Assembly (NCBI GenBank): GCA_963699495.1
Contig: CAVOUB010000006.1
Span: 65,319-129,318, forward strand
DNA from: JAIBJN01 sp963699495
GTDB lineage: Bacteria; Actinomycetota; Thermoleophilia; Gaiellales; Gaiellaceae
DNA: 64,000 nt
Direction: 5' to 3'
A program made the position numbers and the translations under genes. Each line of letters begins with the position of its first letter. Position 1 is the first letter of the stretch. Below, piece by piece: positions 1-10,264 of the stretch. The notes beneath the pieces are model-generated. The model saw only the letters and a program-made list of their open reading frames with translations, was not told where the DNA came from and did not search any database.

Positions 1-99
1 TTCTTCCTCGATCCTGCGTGCATTCTGGCGCGGTCCGTGACCCGTACGCGCTGATTCCCTCGCTACCGCGCGCGCGTCTAACTTCGGCCTTCGGTGCTG

Positions 100-1785
100 C
101 TACTGGCCGTCCGTCCGCCGGGCGTCCGGTGGGATCTCGAGGTACTGCAGGGCGAACTGGGCGATCTCGGCGAAGGCGGGTGCGGCGACGGTGCCGCCCC
201 AGATGGCCCCTCTCGGCTCGTCGACGGTCACCAGCACCACGAGCCGCGGCCGGCTCGCCGGCGCGAAGCCGACGAAGGAGGCGACGTAGCGCGTGTCGGA
301 ATAGCCGCCGCTCGTATCCGGCTTCGCGGCCGTCCCGGTCTTCCCGGCCACGCGGTAGCCCGGAATGTGCGCGTACGTCCCGGAGCCCTCCTCGACCACG
401 CCGCGGAGCATCTTCGTCAGCTGCCTGGCGGTTCGGTCAGAGAGCACGCGCCGCTGTTTCGGGTCGACGCGCGGGCGGCCCTCGATCCGGTCGACGAAGT
501 GCGGCTGGTGCCAGATTCCGTGATTCGCGATCGCACCGTAGGCAGCCGCCATCTGCATGGGCGTGACGGCGATGCCCTGGCCGATCGGAACGTTGCCGAT
601 CGTGGAGCCCGACCAGTCCTCAGGCCGCAGGACGATGCCCGGCGACTCGCCCGGATAGTCGATCCCGGTCTTCCGCCCGAACCCGAACCGGCGGATCCAC
701 TCGGAGAGCCTGGCACGCTGAAGCTGGAGGGCGAGGGTGACGACGCCGACGTTCGACGAGCGGGACAGGATCTGCGACACGGTCATCGTCTGCGTCCCAC
801 GCGGAAGCGCGTCGTGGATGATCCGGTCCGCGATCGGGAGCTTGTACGGGAGGCGGAACCTCGTCGACGGCGTAACGATGTTCGACTCGAGGACGCCGCC
901 GACGGTCACGATCTTGAACGTCGAGCCCGGCTCGTAGGTGTCGGTGACGGCGCGATTCCGGAGGCGGTCCTCCCCCCACTTGGCGACGACGGGGTACATG
1001 TTCGCGTCGAACGCCGGCTCGACGGCGAGCGCGAGCACCGCTCCGGTCCTGGGGTCGAGAACGACGGCGGACGCCGATTGGGCGCCCCACTTGGCCTTCG
1101 TCCGGCGCAGCACGCGCTCCACGTGCCCCTGGATCGTGTGGTCGATGGTGAGGAAGACGTCCCTCCCGTTCTCGACCGGAGTCGAGCGGACGACGTCGAT
1201 CGTTCGCCCGAACGGATCGCGCACGATCGTCTTCGAGCCGTCCTTGCCGGCGAGCTCGTCGTCCAGCTGGAGCTCGAGCCCCGAGAGGCCGCGGTTCTCG
1301 GTGCCGGCGTAGCCGACGACCTCCGACGCCACGGCCCGCTGCGGGTACACGCGACGCTCCTCCGGGTAGAAGCCGATTCCCGTGAGCTCCTCGGCTTTCA
1401 GCGCGTCGGCTTTCTCGGGATCCGCCTTGCGCGCGAGGTAGACGAACCCGACCGAGCGGTCGGCCAGCAGCGGATAGAGCTTCCCGGGATCGAGGTCGAG
1501 TGCCTCGCCGACGGCGATCGCCGTCTCGCGCGGATCGGCTACCTGCTTCGGGTTCGCGTAGACGGTCGTGGCGCGCTCGCCGAACGCGAGCTGCACGCCC
1601 AGCCGGTCGAAGATGGTGCCGCGCCGGGCCGGGACCTGGAGCTCCTCCCGGTGCTGGCTGGTCGCAAGGCGGTCGAGCGTCTGCGCCTTCACCGCCTGCA
1701 GCCAGGCTACGCGCGCGAACGCAGCGAAGAAAACGACCGCGAAGACCGCGACGAGGAGCCGAAGGCGCCTGTTCGCCTTGCGCAC
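100..1785 (-). CDS. ftsI: Peptidoglycan transpeptidase, FtsI/PBP3 family
   Basis: Class B penicillin-binding protein that cross-links septal peptidoglycan. Of 561 residues, a membrane anchor lies near 9-29, followed by the dimerisation domain and the transpeptidase domain. All three active-site motifs are visible: STFK (Ser about 288), SSN (about 343-345) and KTG (about 482-484). No PASTA repeats follow, unlike many actinobacterial homologues. It is the last gene of the mraZ-rsmH-ftsL-ftsI series seen here; the rest of the division cluster would lie left of the window. It follows the ftsL-like gene after 6 nt. Confidence 0.96.
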   Translation of the reverse strand: MRKANRRLRLLVAVFAVVFFAAFARVAWLQAVKAQTLDRLATSQHREELQVPARRGTIFDRLGVQLAFGERATTVYANPKQVADPRETAIAVGEALDLDPGKLYPLLADRSVGFVYLARKADPEKADALKAEELTGIGFYPEERRVYPQRAVASEVVGYAGTENRGLSGLELQLDDELAGKDGSKTIVRDPFGRTIDVVRSTPVENGRDVFLTIDHTIQGHVERVLRRTKAKWGAQSASAVVLDPRTGAVLALAVEPAFDANMYPVVAKWGEDRLRNRAVTDTYEPGSTFKIVTVGGVLESNIVTPSTRFRLPYKLPIADRIIHDALPRGTQTMTVSQILSRSSNVGVVTLALQLQRARLSEWIRRFGFGRKTGIDYPGESPGIVLRPEDWSGSTIGNVPIGQGIAVTPMQMAAAYGAIANHGIWHQPHFVDRIEGRPRVDPKQRRVLSDRTARQLTKMLRGVVEEGSGTYAHIPGYRVAGKTGTAAKPDTSGGYSDTRYVASFVGFAPASRPRLVVLVTVDEPRGAIWGGTVAAPAFAEIAQFALQYLEIPPDARRTDGQ

Positions 1786-1791
1786 TCGCCG

Positions 1792-2157
1792 CTACCCCTT
1801 GACGCGCGCCAGCCGGACGTACTTGGTCTCGGCGGGCTCGACGAGCCCGTACCTGTGCACGGCGATTGCCTCGATGCGGCCGGCTGCGGCCGCCCGCGAA
1901 AGGTCCGCCTCGAGGTTGTCGCGGCGCGCGACGAGCTCGGCGCGCTCGGCCTCCAGCTCCTCGGCCTGCATGTTGAGGCGGAGGACGGCGACGTTGAGGG
2001 CGACGATCCCGGCGAGCAGTGTGGCGACGACGACGATCCAGACGACACTCCCGGCAACTCGCGGACGCGGCTGGGCGCGCCGCCGCGATGCCGGGCGCGG
2101 CTCTGCCCGCGGTCGCGGTGCTCGGCGCGGCTCGGCACGGGCTGCCGCGGTCGCCAC
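1792..2157 (-). CDS. ftsL: FtsL-like septum protein
   Basis: Small bitopic membrane protein of 121 residues. A basic, Arg/Pro/Ala-rich cytoplasmic tail (about 1-34) is followed by one transmembrane helix (about 35-57) and a Leu/Glu/Ala-rich coiled coil (about 60-95), the architecture of FtsL/DivIC. Sequence alone does not separate FtsL from a generic septum-formation initiator; the position between rsmH and ftsI is the main argument. Its start ATG shares a base with the rsmH stop codon, implying translational coupling. In characterised systems FtsL bridges FtsB/DivIC to FtsW-FtsI. Confidence 0.75.
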   Translation of the reverse strand: MATAAARAEPRRAPRPRAEPRPASRRRAQPRPRVAGSVVWIVVVATLLAGIVALNVAVLRLNMQAEELEAERAELVARRDNLEADLSRAAAAGRIEAIAVHRYGLVEPAETKYVRLARVKG

Positions 2158-3113
2158 TAGACCTTCACCGCCACGCGGAGCCGGGCCGACGCCGCGCGCG
2201 GGTTCTCCGCCGTCTCAGCCGGCGAGGGCCGAACGGCCTTGCGCGTGGCGAGTCGGAGCGTGGGCTCCTTGCCGCAGACGCAGACAGGCAGGTCGGGCGG
2301 ACAGGTGCAGCCGCGCGCCTGGGCCGCGAAGAAGCGCTTGACGATGCGATCCTCGAGCGAGTGGAAGCTGATGACGGCGAGGCGGCCGCCCGGCCGCAGC
2401 AGCCGCAGGGCGACGGGCAGGGCCTGCTCGAGGGACTCGAGCTCCTCGTTGACGACGATCCGGAGCGCCTGGAAGACGCGCTTCGCCGGATGGCCGTCGC
2501 CGAACCGCCGCGGTGCAGGAATGGCTGCGCGCACGACCTCCACGAGATCGGTCGTCCGCTCGAAGGGGCGCTCGGCCCGTCGGCGGACGATGGCCCGAGC
2601 GATCTGGCGGGAGAACCGCTCCTCGCCGTAGCGGCGGAAGATCTCGGAGAGCTCGCGCTCGCTCGCCTCGTTGACGACGTCCTGCGCCGAGCGGGTGGCC
2701 GATACGTCCATGCGCATGTCGAGCGGGGCGTCGGCCGCGTAGGAAAAGCCGCGCTCGGGCCGGTCGATCTGCATGCTCGAGATGCCGAGGTCGAGCAGGA
2801 TCGCGTCGGCCTCGACGCCGTTGTCGGCGAGCTGGCCCAGGACGACGGCGAAGTCGCCCCGGAGGAAGCGAGCCTGGACGCCCGCGTGCCGCTGGAAGCG
2901 CTCGAAGTAGGGACGGACGCTGGCATCGCGGTCGATTGCGATGAACCGGCCCTTGCCCGCCAGGTCGACCGCGAGCAGCTCGGCGTGGCCGCCCGCGCCG
3001 AACGTGCCGTCGATGACGGTCTCGCCCGGCTGCACGGCCAGGAGCTCCCGCACCTCCTCGGCGAGAACCGGAACGTGGTCAGCTGTCTCGTGCTGCAAGG
3101 CGTTCCGCAACAA
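2157..3113 (-). CDS. rsmH: 16S rRNA (cytosine(1402)-N(4))-methyltransferase
   Basis: SAM-dependent methyltransferase acting on C1402 of 16S rRNA (MraW/RsmH family). The N-terminal HVPVLAEEV motif, the SAM-binding DGTFGAGGH motif and the C-terminal VISFHSLEDRIVKRFF motif are all present. The start is chosen at TTG 3113 because a perfect AGGAGG (3126-3121) sits 7 nt upstream; an ATG at 3134 would lie upstream of that ribosome site and seems less likely. With this start the gene overlaps the 3-prime end of mraZ by about 35 nt. It is the second gene of the division operon. Confidence 0.95.
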   Translation of the reverse strand: MLRNALQHETADHVPVLAEEVRELLAVQPGETVIDGTFGAGGHAELLAVDLAGKGRFIAIDRDASVRPYFERFQRHAGVQARFLRGDFAVVLGQLADNGVEADAILLDLGISSMQIDRPERGFSYAADAPLDMRMDVSATRSAQDVVNEASERELSEIFRRYGEERFSRQIARAIVRRRAERPFERTTDLVEVVRAAIPAPRRFGDGHPAKRVFQALRIVVNEELESLEQALPVALRLLRPGGRLAVISFHSLEDRIVKRFFAAQARGCTCPPDLPVCVCGKEPTLRLATRKAVRPSPAETAENPRAASARLRVAVKV

Positions 3114-3513
3114 CTTCCGCCCTCCTCTCGACATCTTCCAGCTGGATTCGCCAGGCGTCGCGGTCCCAGACCTCGAGGTAGTCGCCGACCCCGGCGACGA
3201 CGACCTCACGGCCGAGCTCGGCCTTGACCATCAGGCCCGCGGGGAGCGTGACACGCCCCTGCTTGTCGAGCTCTCCCTCGACGGTGGCGGAAAAGAGGTA
3301 GCGCCGCATGTCGCGCGCCTCGCGGCTGAACCGGTCGAGGCCCGCGAGCCGGGAGCTCACGAAATCGTCCCAGCCTTCCCGCGTGTACACGGCCAGACAC
3401 GGCTCGATCCCGCGCGTGACGACGACGCCGTCTGCGAAGGACTGCCTGAACCGAGAGGGAAGCGTAAGACGGTTCTTGTCGTCGATCGTGTGCTCGAACT
3501 CGCCGAGAAGCAT
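3079..3513 (-). CDS. mraZ: Division/cell wall cluster transcriptional repressor MraZ
   Basis: AbrB-fold DNA-binding protein of 144 residues that in known bacteria controls its own division operon. Two swapped-hairpin repeats are visible, the first around DDKNRLTLPSRFR and the second around DKQGRVTLPAGL, each with the DxxxRxxLP core. Length matches the family (about 140-150). The ATG at 3513 opens the conserved MLLGEFEHTID N-terminus. First gene of the operon; the upstream leader contains four evenly spaced MraZ-type boxes, so autoregulation is likely. Confidence 0.96.
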   Translation of the reverse strand: MLLGEFEHTIDDKNRLTLPSRFRQSFADGVVVTRGIEPCLAVYTREGWDDFVSSRLAGLDRFSREARDMRRYLFSATVEGELDKQGRVTLPAGLMVKAELGREVVVAGVGDYLEVWDRDAWRIQLEDVERRAEVVAERLAARDS

Positions 3514-3533
3514 CGGCCGAAGCCTTCCGTGGT

Positions 3534-3568
3534 CTCCACTTTTCCCCACTGTAGACCACAATCCCCCA
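3534..3568 (-). promoter_or_regulatory. MraZ-box array upstream of mraZ
   Basis: Reading the minus strand, four TGGNN pentamers recur at exact 10-nt intervals: TGGGG (3568-3564), TGGTC (3558-3554), TGGGG (3548-3544) and TGGAG (3538-3534). Characterised MraZ proteins bind TGGGN repeats separated by 5-nt spacers in their own promoter, and the phasing here fits that rule. A -10-like TACAGT (3553-3548) lies inside the array, so bound MraZ would occlude the promoter. Confidence 0.75.
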
Positions 3569-3626
3569 CTACGCAACCCCTGCGCGAGAATGCGAGGGAC
3601 GCCGTCCCACGACCAAGGAGGAATCC

Positions 3627-3785
3627 GTGGAGGTGCAGCTGACCAGGGAGGAGCTCGCACGCCTCCTGCGCGAGGCCGAGCAGGCTCACGCCGCCTACGA
3701 GAAGGAGCTCGGAAGCCGGGACGAGGACTGGCCCGGCTGGTACGCCGACTACATCCTCCGCCGCCTCGAAGGCCCCACCGGCTAG
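3627..3785 (+). CDS. Small conserved-looking protein, function unknown
   Basis: A 52-residue protein starting at GTG 3627 behind a good ribosome site (AAGGAGG, about 6 nt upstream). It is highly charged and helical in appearance, with an EELARLLREAEQAHAAYE segment followed by a Trp/Tyr-rich end (DEDWPGWYADYILRRLEG). I do not recognise a characterised function. It diverges from mraZ and its TAG stop overlaps the TAG stop of the convergent PfkB gene in a shared CTAG. Confidence 0.7.
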   Translation: MEVQLTREELARLLREAEQAHAAYEKELGSRDEDWPGWYADYILRRLEGPTG

Positions 3786-4591
3786 ACCCCGTGCGCGCCG
3801 CGCCGGGTGAGCGCCGCGCTCGCACGCTCCGCCGCGAACGCGACGGCCGCCTCGACGTCGTCTCCGCCGGCGAGTGCGTAGGTGAGGCCGGCTGCGAAGC
3901 TGTCGCCGGCGCCGTAGGCGTCGGCGACCGGGCCGTCGGGCGGCACGGGCCGGAAGGAGCCTGCGCGACAGTCCGCCGTGCCCCATATACCCCCCTCGCG
4001 GCCTGAGGTCGCCACCACGAGCTTCGGCTGCGGCTCCAGGTCGCCTCGCTCGTAGCGCTCGCCCGGATCGCGGGCGCTGCGGACGAGCGCGTCGAGCTCG
4101 ACGCCGGCCTCGGCCAGAACGGGGAGCGAGCGCGCGGTTGCCACCAGCACCCGCGCGCGGCGCGCCGCCTTGACGGCTTCGGCATCGCCGCTCACGAAGT
4201 AGACGCCGTCGGTCTCCGCCAGCTCCGCCCACGGCAGCGGGTCGCCGCCACGAGGCACGTGCTTCTCGCCGATGATCGTGATCGTTCGCTCCCCGGAGCC
4301 GTCGACGAACGTGAACCCACGACGCTGCGGCTCCGGGTGCCGCGACGCCTCGACGCGAACGCCCAGCCCGGTCAGCTGTGCGAGCGCGGCCTCCCCCAGC
4401 TCGTCCCGCCCGAGAGCCGTGAAGAGCGTCGAGGCGCCCGCGAGGCGGGCAAGCTGAACCGACGCGACTCCGCCGCCGCCGGCCGCCTCGGCCCACCACT
4501 CGCTGGCCTGCACGATCTCGCCCGGGGTCGGCACCCGCTCGACGCGCGCGAACTCGACCCACTCGACGTGCCCGACGACCGCGACTCGCAT
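3782..4591 (-). CDS. PfkB-family carbohydrate kinase
   Basis: Ribokinase-fold sugar or nucleoside kinase of about 270 residues. The C-terminal PfkB signature is seen as DAYGAGDSFAAGL, whose GAGD motif contains the anion hole and catalytic Asp. The N-terminal sugar-binding region is recognisable (VGHVEWVEFARV, then AGGGGVASVQLARL). Substrate cannot be assigned. The start is taken at ATG 4591, although an in-frame GTG at 4606 is possible. It diverges from the sigma-factor gene with about 40 bp between starts, so both promoters lie in that gap. Confidence 0.88.
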   Translation of the reverse strand: MRVAVVGHVEWVEFARVERVPTPGEIVQASEWWAEAAGGGGVASVQLARLAGASTLFTALGRDELGEAALAQLTGLGVRVEASRHPEPQRRGFTFVDGSGERTITIIGEKHVPRGGDPLPWAELAETDGVYFVSGDAEAVKAARRARVLVATARSLPVLAEAGVELDALVRSARDPGERYERGDLEPQPKLVVATSGREGGIWGTADCRAGSFRPVPPDGPVADAYGAGDSFAAGLTYALAGGDDVEAAVAFAAERASAALTRRGAHGV

Positions 4592-4634
4592 GCGCGGCAG
4601 TCTCACATCTCGGCGCCCGGCCGCGTTTCAACGG

Positions 4635-5102
4635 ATGATGGAAGCCGTGGCCGCGATACCGCCCTTCGAGCGCTTCTACGAGGAGCGCAAGGACGAGATC
4701 TTCGGCTACCTCGCGCGCCTCCTCGGCCGCGAGGCCGCCGAGGACGCGTTCCAGGAGACATTTCTCCGGGCGCTTCGCGCCTACGGGAAGCTCGAGCACG
4801 GCAGGCACCTGCGCGCCTGGGTCTTCACGATCGCAACGCGCGTCGCCGTCGACGAGCGGCGCAGGACGGCCGCGACTCCAGAGCCGCCCGAGGTTCCGGT
4901 CGCCGACGAGCGCCCCGCCTATGCCGAGCTGGAGCACCTGGCCGACCAGTTGCCGCCGACCGAGCGGGCGGCCGTCGTCCTCCGCTACGGCTACGACCTC
5001 TCGTACAACGACATCGGCGCCGCGCTCGGCTCGAGCGCGGAGGCGGCCCGCGCCGCCGCCTCGTCAGGGGTGCGCCGCCTGCGCAGGAAGGAGAGCTCAT
5101 GA
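4635..5102 (+). CDS. ECF-type RNA polymerase sigma factor
   Basis: Group 4 sigma-70 factor of 155 residues. Region 2 is seen as FYEERKDEIFGYLARLLG with AEDAFQETFLRAL, and region 4 as LPPTERAAVVLRYGYDLSYNDIG followed by a helix-turn-helix. There is no adjacent anti-sigma gene, so control may be through the partner at the overlapping downstream gene or transcriptional. ATG 4635 is chosen because it opens the conserved region 2. Its TGA overlaps the ATG of the next gene (ATGA), so the two are translationally coupled. Confidence 0.9.
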   Translation: MMEAVAAIPPFERFYEERKDEIFGYLARLLGREAAEDAFQETFLRALRAYGKLEHGRHLRAWVFTIATRVAVDERRRTAATPEPPEVPVADERPAYAELEHLADQLPPTERAAVVLRYGYDLSYNDIGAALGSSAEAARAAASSGVRRLRRKESS

Positions 5103-5668
5103 CCACTGTTCCGGACACGCTCGACCGCCGCTTCCGCGAGGCCGCCGCGTCGGCAGGGCTCCTCGACGTCGCGTACGACTTCACCGACTCCCCCGTCGGC
5201 CGCCTGCTCGTCGCGGCGAGCGGCCGCGGCCTGTGCCGGATCTCGTTCGACCCGGAGCCCGAGCGGGAGCTGGACGCTCTGGCCCGGGCGTTCGGCGCAC
5301 GCATCCTGCGCTCCCCAGGCCCGGTCGACGCCGTCCGGCGGGAGCTCGACGAGTACTTCGAGGGCGAACGCAAGGAGTTCGACCTCCCGGTCGACCTCAC
5401 GCCGCTTCCCCACTTCCAGCGTCAGGTACTGGAGGAGCTCGTCCGAGTCACGTACGGCCATGTCGACACCTACGGAGGGCTGGCGCAGCGCATCGGGAAG
5501 CCCCGGGCGGCCCGCGCGGTCGGCGGCGCCTTGAACCGCAATCCGATCCCGATCGTCGTCCCGTGCCACCGCATCGTGGGCGCAAGCGGAAGCCTGACCG
5601 GCTACGCGGGCGGCCTCGAGCGCAAGGAGGCCCTCCTCGGCCTCGAGGGCGCGATCCTTCCCGGCTAG
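5099..5668 (+). CDS. ogt: Methylated-DNA--protein-cysteine S-methyltransferase
   Basis: Repairs O6-alkylguanine by irreversible transfer of the alkyl group to its own cysteine. The 189-residue protein has the N-terminal ribonuclease-like domain, the helix-turn-helix with the arginine finger (GGLAQRIGKPRAARAVGGAL) and the active site PIVVPCHRIVG with the acceptor Cys. It overlaps the ECF sigma gene by 4 nt (ATGA), suggesting that the sigma factor and this repair protein are produced together, possibly in an alkylation response. Its stop shares a CTAG with the convergent gene at 5665. Confidence 0.96.
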   Translation: MTTVPDTLDRRFREAAASAGLLDVAYDFTDSPVGRLLVAASGRGLCRISFDPEPERELDALARAFGARILRSPGPVDAVRRELDEYFEGERKEFDLPVDLTPLPHFQRQVLEELVRVTYGHVDTYGGLAQRIGKPRAARAVGGALNRNPIPIVVPCHRIVGASGSLTGYAGGLERKEALLGLEGAILPG

Positions 5669-5943
5669 GCCGCTTCGCCGGTGCGCGCGGCCATCCGGCG
5701 AAGGAGCTCCCGGCGTACCTGTTCCCCGGTCAGGCGGGCCGCGTTGCGCGGGTACTCGATCAGGAGGTGGAGCGCGGGGGCATCCTCCGTCGGGCCGTCA
5801 GGCCCTGCGGAAAGCACCGGACGAGCGGCCGGCCGGGTGCCTTGGACGACCGCGATCTCACCCGTCCGGACACCGTGCAGTCGGGCGTAGCACTCCTGCT
5901 CGTCGAGCGGCCTGAGCCTCGGACGCCTGCGGAAGATCCGCAC
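5665..5943 (-). CDS. Hypothetical protein, 92 residues
   Basis: Start taken at GTG 5943, giving a protein that opens VRIFRRRPRLRPLDEQECYARLHG and ends with an Arg-rich helical tail. The sequence contains an even mix of polar and hydrophobic residues (GEIAVVQ, LHLLIEYP) typical of a real cytoplasmic protein, and codon third positions are GC-rich in this frame. I do not recognise the family. It sits downstream of the hydantoinase genes on the same strand and its stop overlaps the convergent ogt stop within CTAG. Confidence 0.6.
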   Translation of the reverse strand: MRIFRRRPRLRPLDEQECYARLHGVRTGEIAVVQGTRPAARPVLSAGPDGPTEDAPALHLLIEYPRNAARLTGEQVRRELLRRMAARTGEAA

Positions 5944-6011
5944 CCCGCTGAGCCTAGCGCGACCGGCGGTCGGCTCGAGGAGACTCTGCCGGAACGCCGC
6001 CCCGCGTCGAG

Positions 6012-7483
<1,472 letters not shown>

Positions 7484-7487
<4 letters not shown>

Positions 7488-9229
7488 GATCTCGTGAGGA
7501 TGAGCGTGCTATTCCCATCCCTAACCCCCTCCCACCCGGGGGGGAGCCAGCACGTCGCTCCTTCGAGCTCCACCATGGCCGGGCCCGTCACGGAGAGTGG
7601 CTCGCCGCCGCGCAGGCGAAGCTCGGGGCCGGGCACGACCTCGGCGCTTCGAACCGCGACGAGCTCGATCGGCCGGCCTCGGTCGGCGTAGCCGTAGCGC
7701 TCCTCGTGGGCACGGTGGAAGGACTCCGTCGGGTCGCCCTCCAGCGGCACCGTCAACTCGAACGACTGGCCCCGGTAGCGGAGATCCACCTCGCCGTGAC
7801 GCGGCAGCAGCCCGGCTTCCTCGAACGGGATCACGTACGAGCGCACACGGTCGCGTCGTTCCTCGCTGGCTACCAGGCCGAGCGCGGAGAGGACACCGGC
7901 CGCGGCAGGGACGAGGACCTTCCGTATGCCGAGCTCCTCGGCCAGCTCGCAGGCGTGCAGAGGCCCCGCGCCGCCGAAGGCGACCAGGGTGAAGTCGCGC
8001 GGGTCGTGGCCGCGCTCGACGGAGACGAGCCGGAGCGCCCGCAGCATTTCCGCGTTGACGACGTCGACGACCGCCTGCGCGTCGAAGTCGCCGAGAGCGA
8101 GCTCCGCGGCCGCCCGGTCCAGCTCGAGCCCGCCGGCCAGGACACCGGGAAGGCGCCCCAGGGCGAGGTTGGCGTCCGTGACGGTCGGCTCCAGGCCGCC
8201 GCGGCCGTAGCACGCCGGACCGGGATCCGCCCCCGCGCTCTGGGGGCCCACGCGCAAGGCTCCTCCCGCGTCGCGCCAGACGATCGAGCCGCCGCCCGCG
8301 CCGACCGTCTGCAGGTCGACCGTGGGCAGACGAATCGGGAAACCGCCCAGCTCGCGCTCGGCCGCGCGCTCGGCCCGGCCGCCGGCGATCAGGCAGACGT
8401 CCGTCGAGGTTCCGCCCATGTCGAGCGAGATCGCGTTCTCGACACCGGCGAGCTGGGCGATCCGAGCGGCGCCCACGACACCCGCCGCCGGGCCGGAGAC
8501 GAGGACGAGCGACGGGTGGCGGGCTGCCTCGTCGAGCGTGCAGACGCCGCCGGACGAGCGCATGACGAGCGGCTCGCCGAGCCCGGCCTCCTTGCAGCGG
8601 TCGGCCAGCGACCACAGGTATTCGGCGAGCGCAGGCCCGAGGTAGGCGTCCACCGCGGTCGTCGAGGCGCGCTCGTACTCCCTGAACTCGGGGGCCACCT
8701 CGTGCGACGCGACGACGCGGGCATCGGGGAGCCGGCGGCGCACCTCGTCGGCGACGAGGCGCTCGTGCGTGGAGTCGCGGAACGAGAAGAGGAGGCAGAT
8801 CGCCACGGCCTCGGCGTCGAGCTCGGGCAGGGAGTCGAGGTCGAGCGGCTCGACGACGCCTTCGGGCCCGACGCGCTCGTGGACGCCGACGCAGCGCTCG
8901 AGCGGGACGAGGGGCTCCGGGTGTCGGTCGCAAAGGCGGTACAGATGGGCGCGCGTCTGGCGGCGCAGGTGAAGGACGTGCTCGAAGCCGGCGGTTCCGA
9001 CGAAGGCTGTCCGCGCTCCCTTGCGCTCGAGGAGCGCGTTGGTCGCGATGGTCGTCCCGTGGGTGAACCGCTCGAGCGGAAGATCTCCGGCGCCGACGGC
9101 CATCGCGGCCTTGATGACGGAGTGCTCCTGTGCGCGGACGGTCGGCACCTTGGCCGTTCGCAACTCGCCGTCGGCGAGAAGCACGGCGTCCGTGAAGGTG
9201 CCTCCGACGTCGATCCCGAGGATCGCCAC
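7484..9229 (-). CDS. hyuA: Hydantoinase A/oxoprolinase family protein
   Basis: ATP-binding alpha-type subunit of 581 residues. The ASKHA-fold phosphate-1 loop is seen as GIDVGGTFTDAVLL at the N-terminus, the phosphate-2-type motif as SLDMGGTSTDVCLI, and the C-terminal FGGAGPLHACELAEELG motif is conserved. Partner of the downstream HyuB (4-nt overlap). The CGNR-type regulator gene lies directly upstream on the same strand, 37 nt away, and could control the pair. Confidence 0.93.
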
Positions 9230-9266
9230 GGAGCACGTCTACCACGGCGGCCCGACGCCAGGGCCT

Positions 9267-9806
9267 CTAAGCGGCGTGCCGGCGCCGATACGAGCGCGCC
9301 TTCGTGCGGTTTCCGCACACCGCCATCGAGCACCAGTGGCGGGAGCGGTTGCGGGCCCGGTCGTAGAACGCCCACCCGCACCCATCGGCCCGGCAGGCCT
9401 TCAACCGGCGCCAGGTCCCGTCCGCCATCGCGGCAGCGACGATCGTGGTCAGCCGACCGAGGGCCCCGGAAACGCCGCCTGCAGCGGGCTCCAGCCGGGC
9501 GGTCCCGGCCGGGTCGAAGCGGAGCGCGAGCCGGGCCCGCTTCGCCGCCTGGCCGAGCGTCACAGCCGCCTCCTTCCGCACGCTCGTCCCGTTGTTCTCG
9601 AGCAGGAGCGCCCGGATCGCCTCGCGCAGCCGTCTCGCGTCGTGGAGATCGGCGGAGGTGGCAGCTCCCGTGCGACCGAGGCCGTGGGCCTCGAGCCACG
9701 TCTGCAAGGCTGCGGGGCTCGACAGCTCGTCGGTGCCGCTCTCGACCTCGAGCGTGTTCACGAAGACCCGCACCGTCTCGAGCTCGCCGGGAGCTTGATC
9801 GCTCAT
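9267..9806 (-). CDS. CGNR zinc-finger protein with ABATE domain
   Basis: Putative stress-responsive transcription regulator of 179 residues. The N-terminal ABATE domain (about 8-125) includes VRVFVNTLEVESG and the ARRLREAIRALLLEN helix; the C-terminal zinc finger has Cys residues in CRADGCGWAF and CSMAVCGNR, ending in the basic RTKARSYRRRH tail. Such proteins are common in Actinobacteria and presumed to bind DNA. Divergent from the cupin gene with a short AT-richer gap (9807-9853) that must contain both promoters. Confidence 0.9.
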   Translation of the reverse strand: MSDQAPGELETVRVFVNTLEVESGTDELSSPAALQTWLEAHGLGRTGAATSADLHDARRLREAIRALLLENNGTSVRKEAAVTLGQAAKRARLALRFDPAGTARLEPAAGGVSGALGRLTTIVAAAMADGTWRRLKACRADGCGWAFYDRARNRSRHWCSMAVCGNRTKARSYRRRHAA

Positions 9807-9853
9807 AACCTTCTATGATAGGTCACTGGTTACTCAGCGACCAGGAGGACGAC

Positions 9854-10264
9854 ATGCCCGACTCGCCCTACCGCGTGGCCCACGTGTCCGAGATCGTCAC
9901 TCCGGCAGGAAGCCAGCCGGGCAAGGCACCTTGGCGGGCCGTGCGGAGGCACTTCGGCATCCGCTCGTTCGGCGTCTCCGCCTACACGGCCGAGGCGGCC
10001 GGCGACGTGTTCACGAGCGAGCACACCGAGGTCGACACGCAGCACGAGGAGCTCTTCTACGTCGCAAGCGGGCGCGCGGCGATCAGCGTCGACCGCGAGA
10101 CCGTCGAGGCCGGCGCGGGAACGTTCGTCTACGTCCCGGACCCCGCCGTGAGCCGCGGCGCGACCGCGCTCGAGCCGGGCACGACGCTGCTCGCGATGGG
10201 AGGCGAGCCCGGCAAGCAGTTCGAGATCTCGCTGTGGGAGCGGGAGCACGCCGACGGTGAGTAG
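9854..10264 (+). CDS. Cupin-domain protein
   Basis: Single cupin barrel of 136 residues starting at ATG 9854 behind CCAGGAGG (about 6 nt). The two cupin motifs are represented by the HTEVDTQHEELFYVASGRA stretch and by the later G-x5-P-x-x region (GTFVYVPDPAVSRG). The His/Glu pattern is compatible with metal binding. The reaction cannot be assigned; the closest style is a small regulatory or epimerase-like cupin. Overlaps the glycosylase gene by 8 nt. Confidence 0.85.
   Translation: MPDSPYRVAHVSEIVTPAGSQPGKAPWRAVRRHFGIRSFGVSAYTAEAAGDVFTSEHTEVDTQHEELFYVASGRAAISVDRETVEAGAGTFVYVPDPAVSRGATALEPGTTLLAMGGEPGKQFEISLWEREHADGE

Noticed and set aside
94..2160. Long open frame antisense to ftsI and the ftsL-like gene
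   Set aside because: Arg/Asp/Gly-rich shadow of GC-rich codons; ftsI on the other strand has all active-site motifs.
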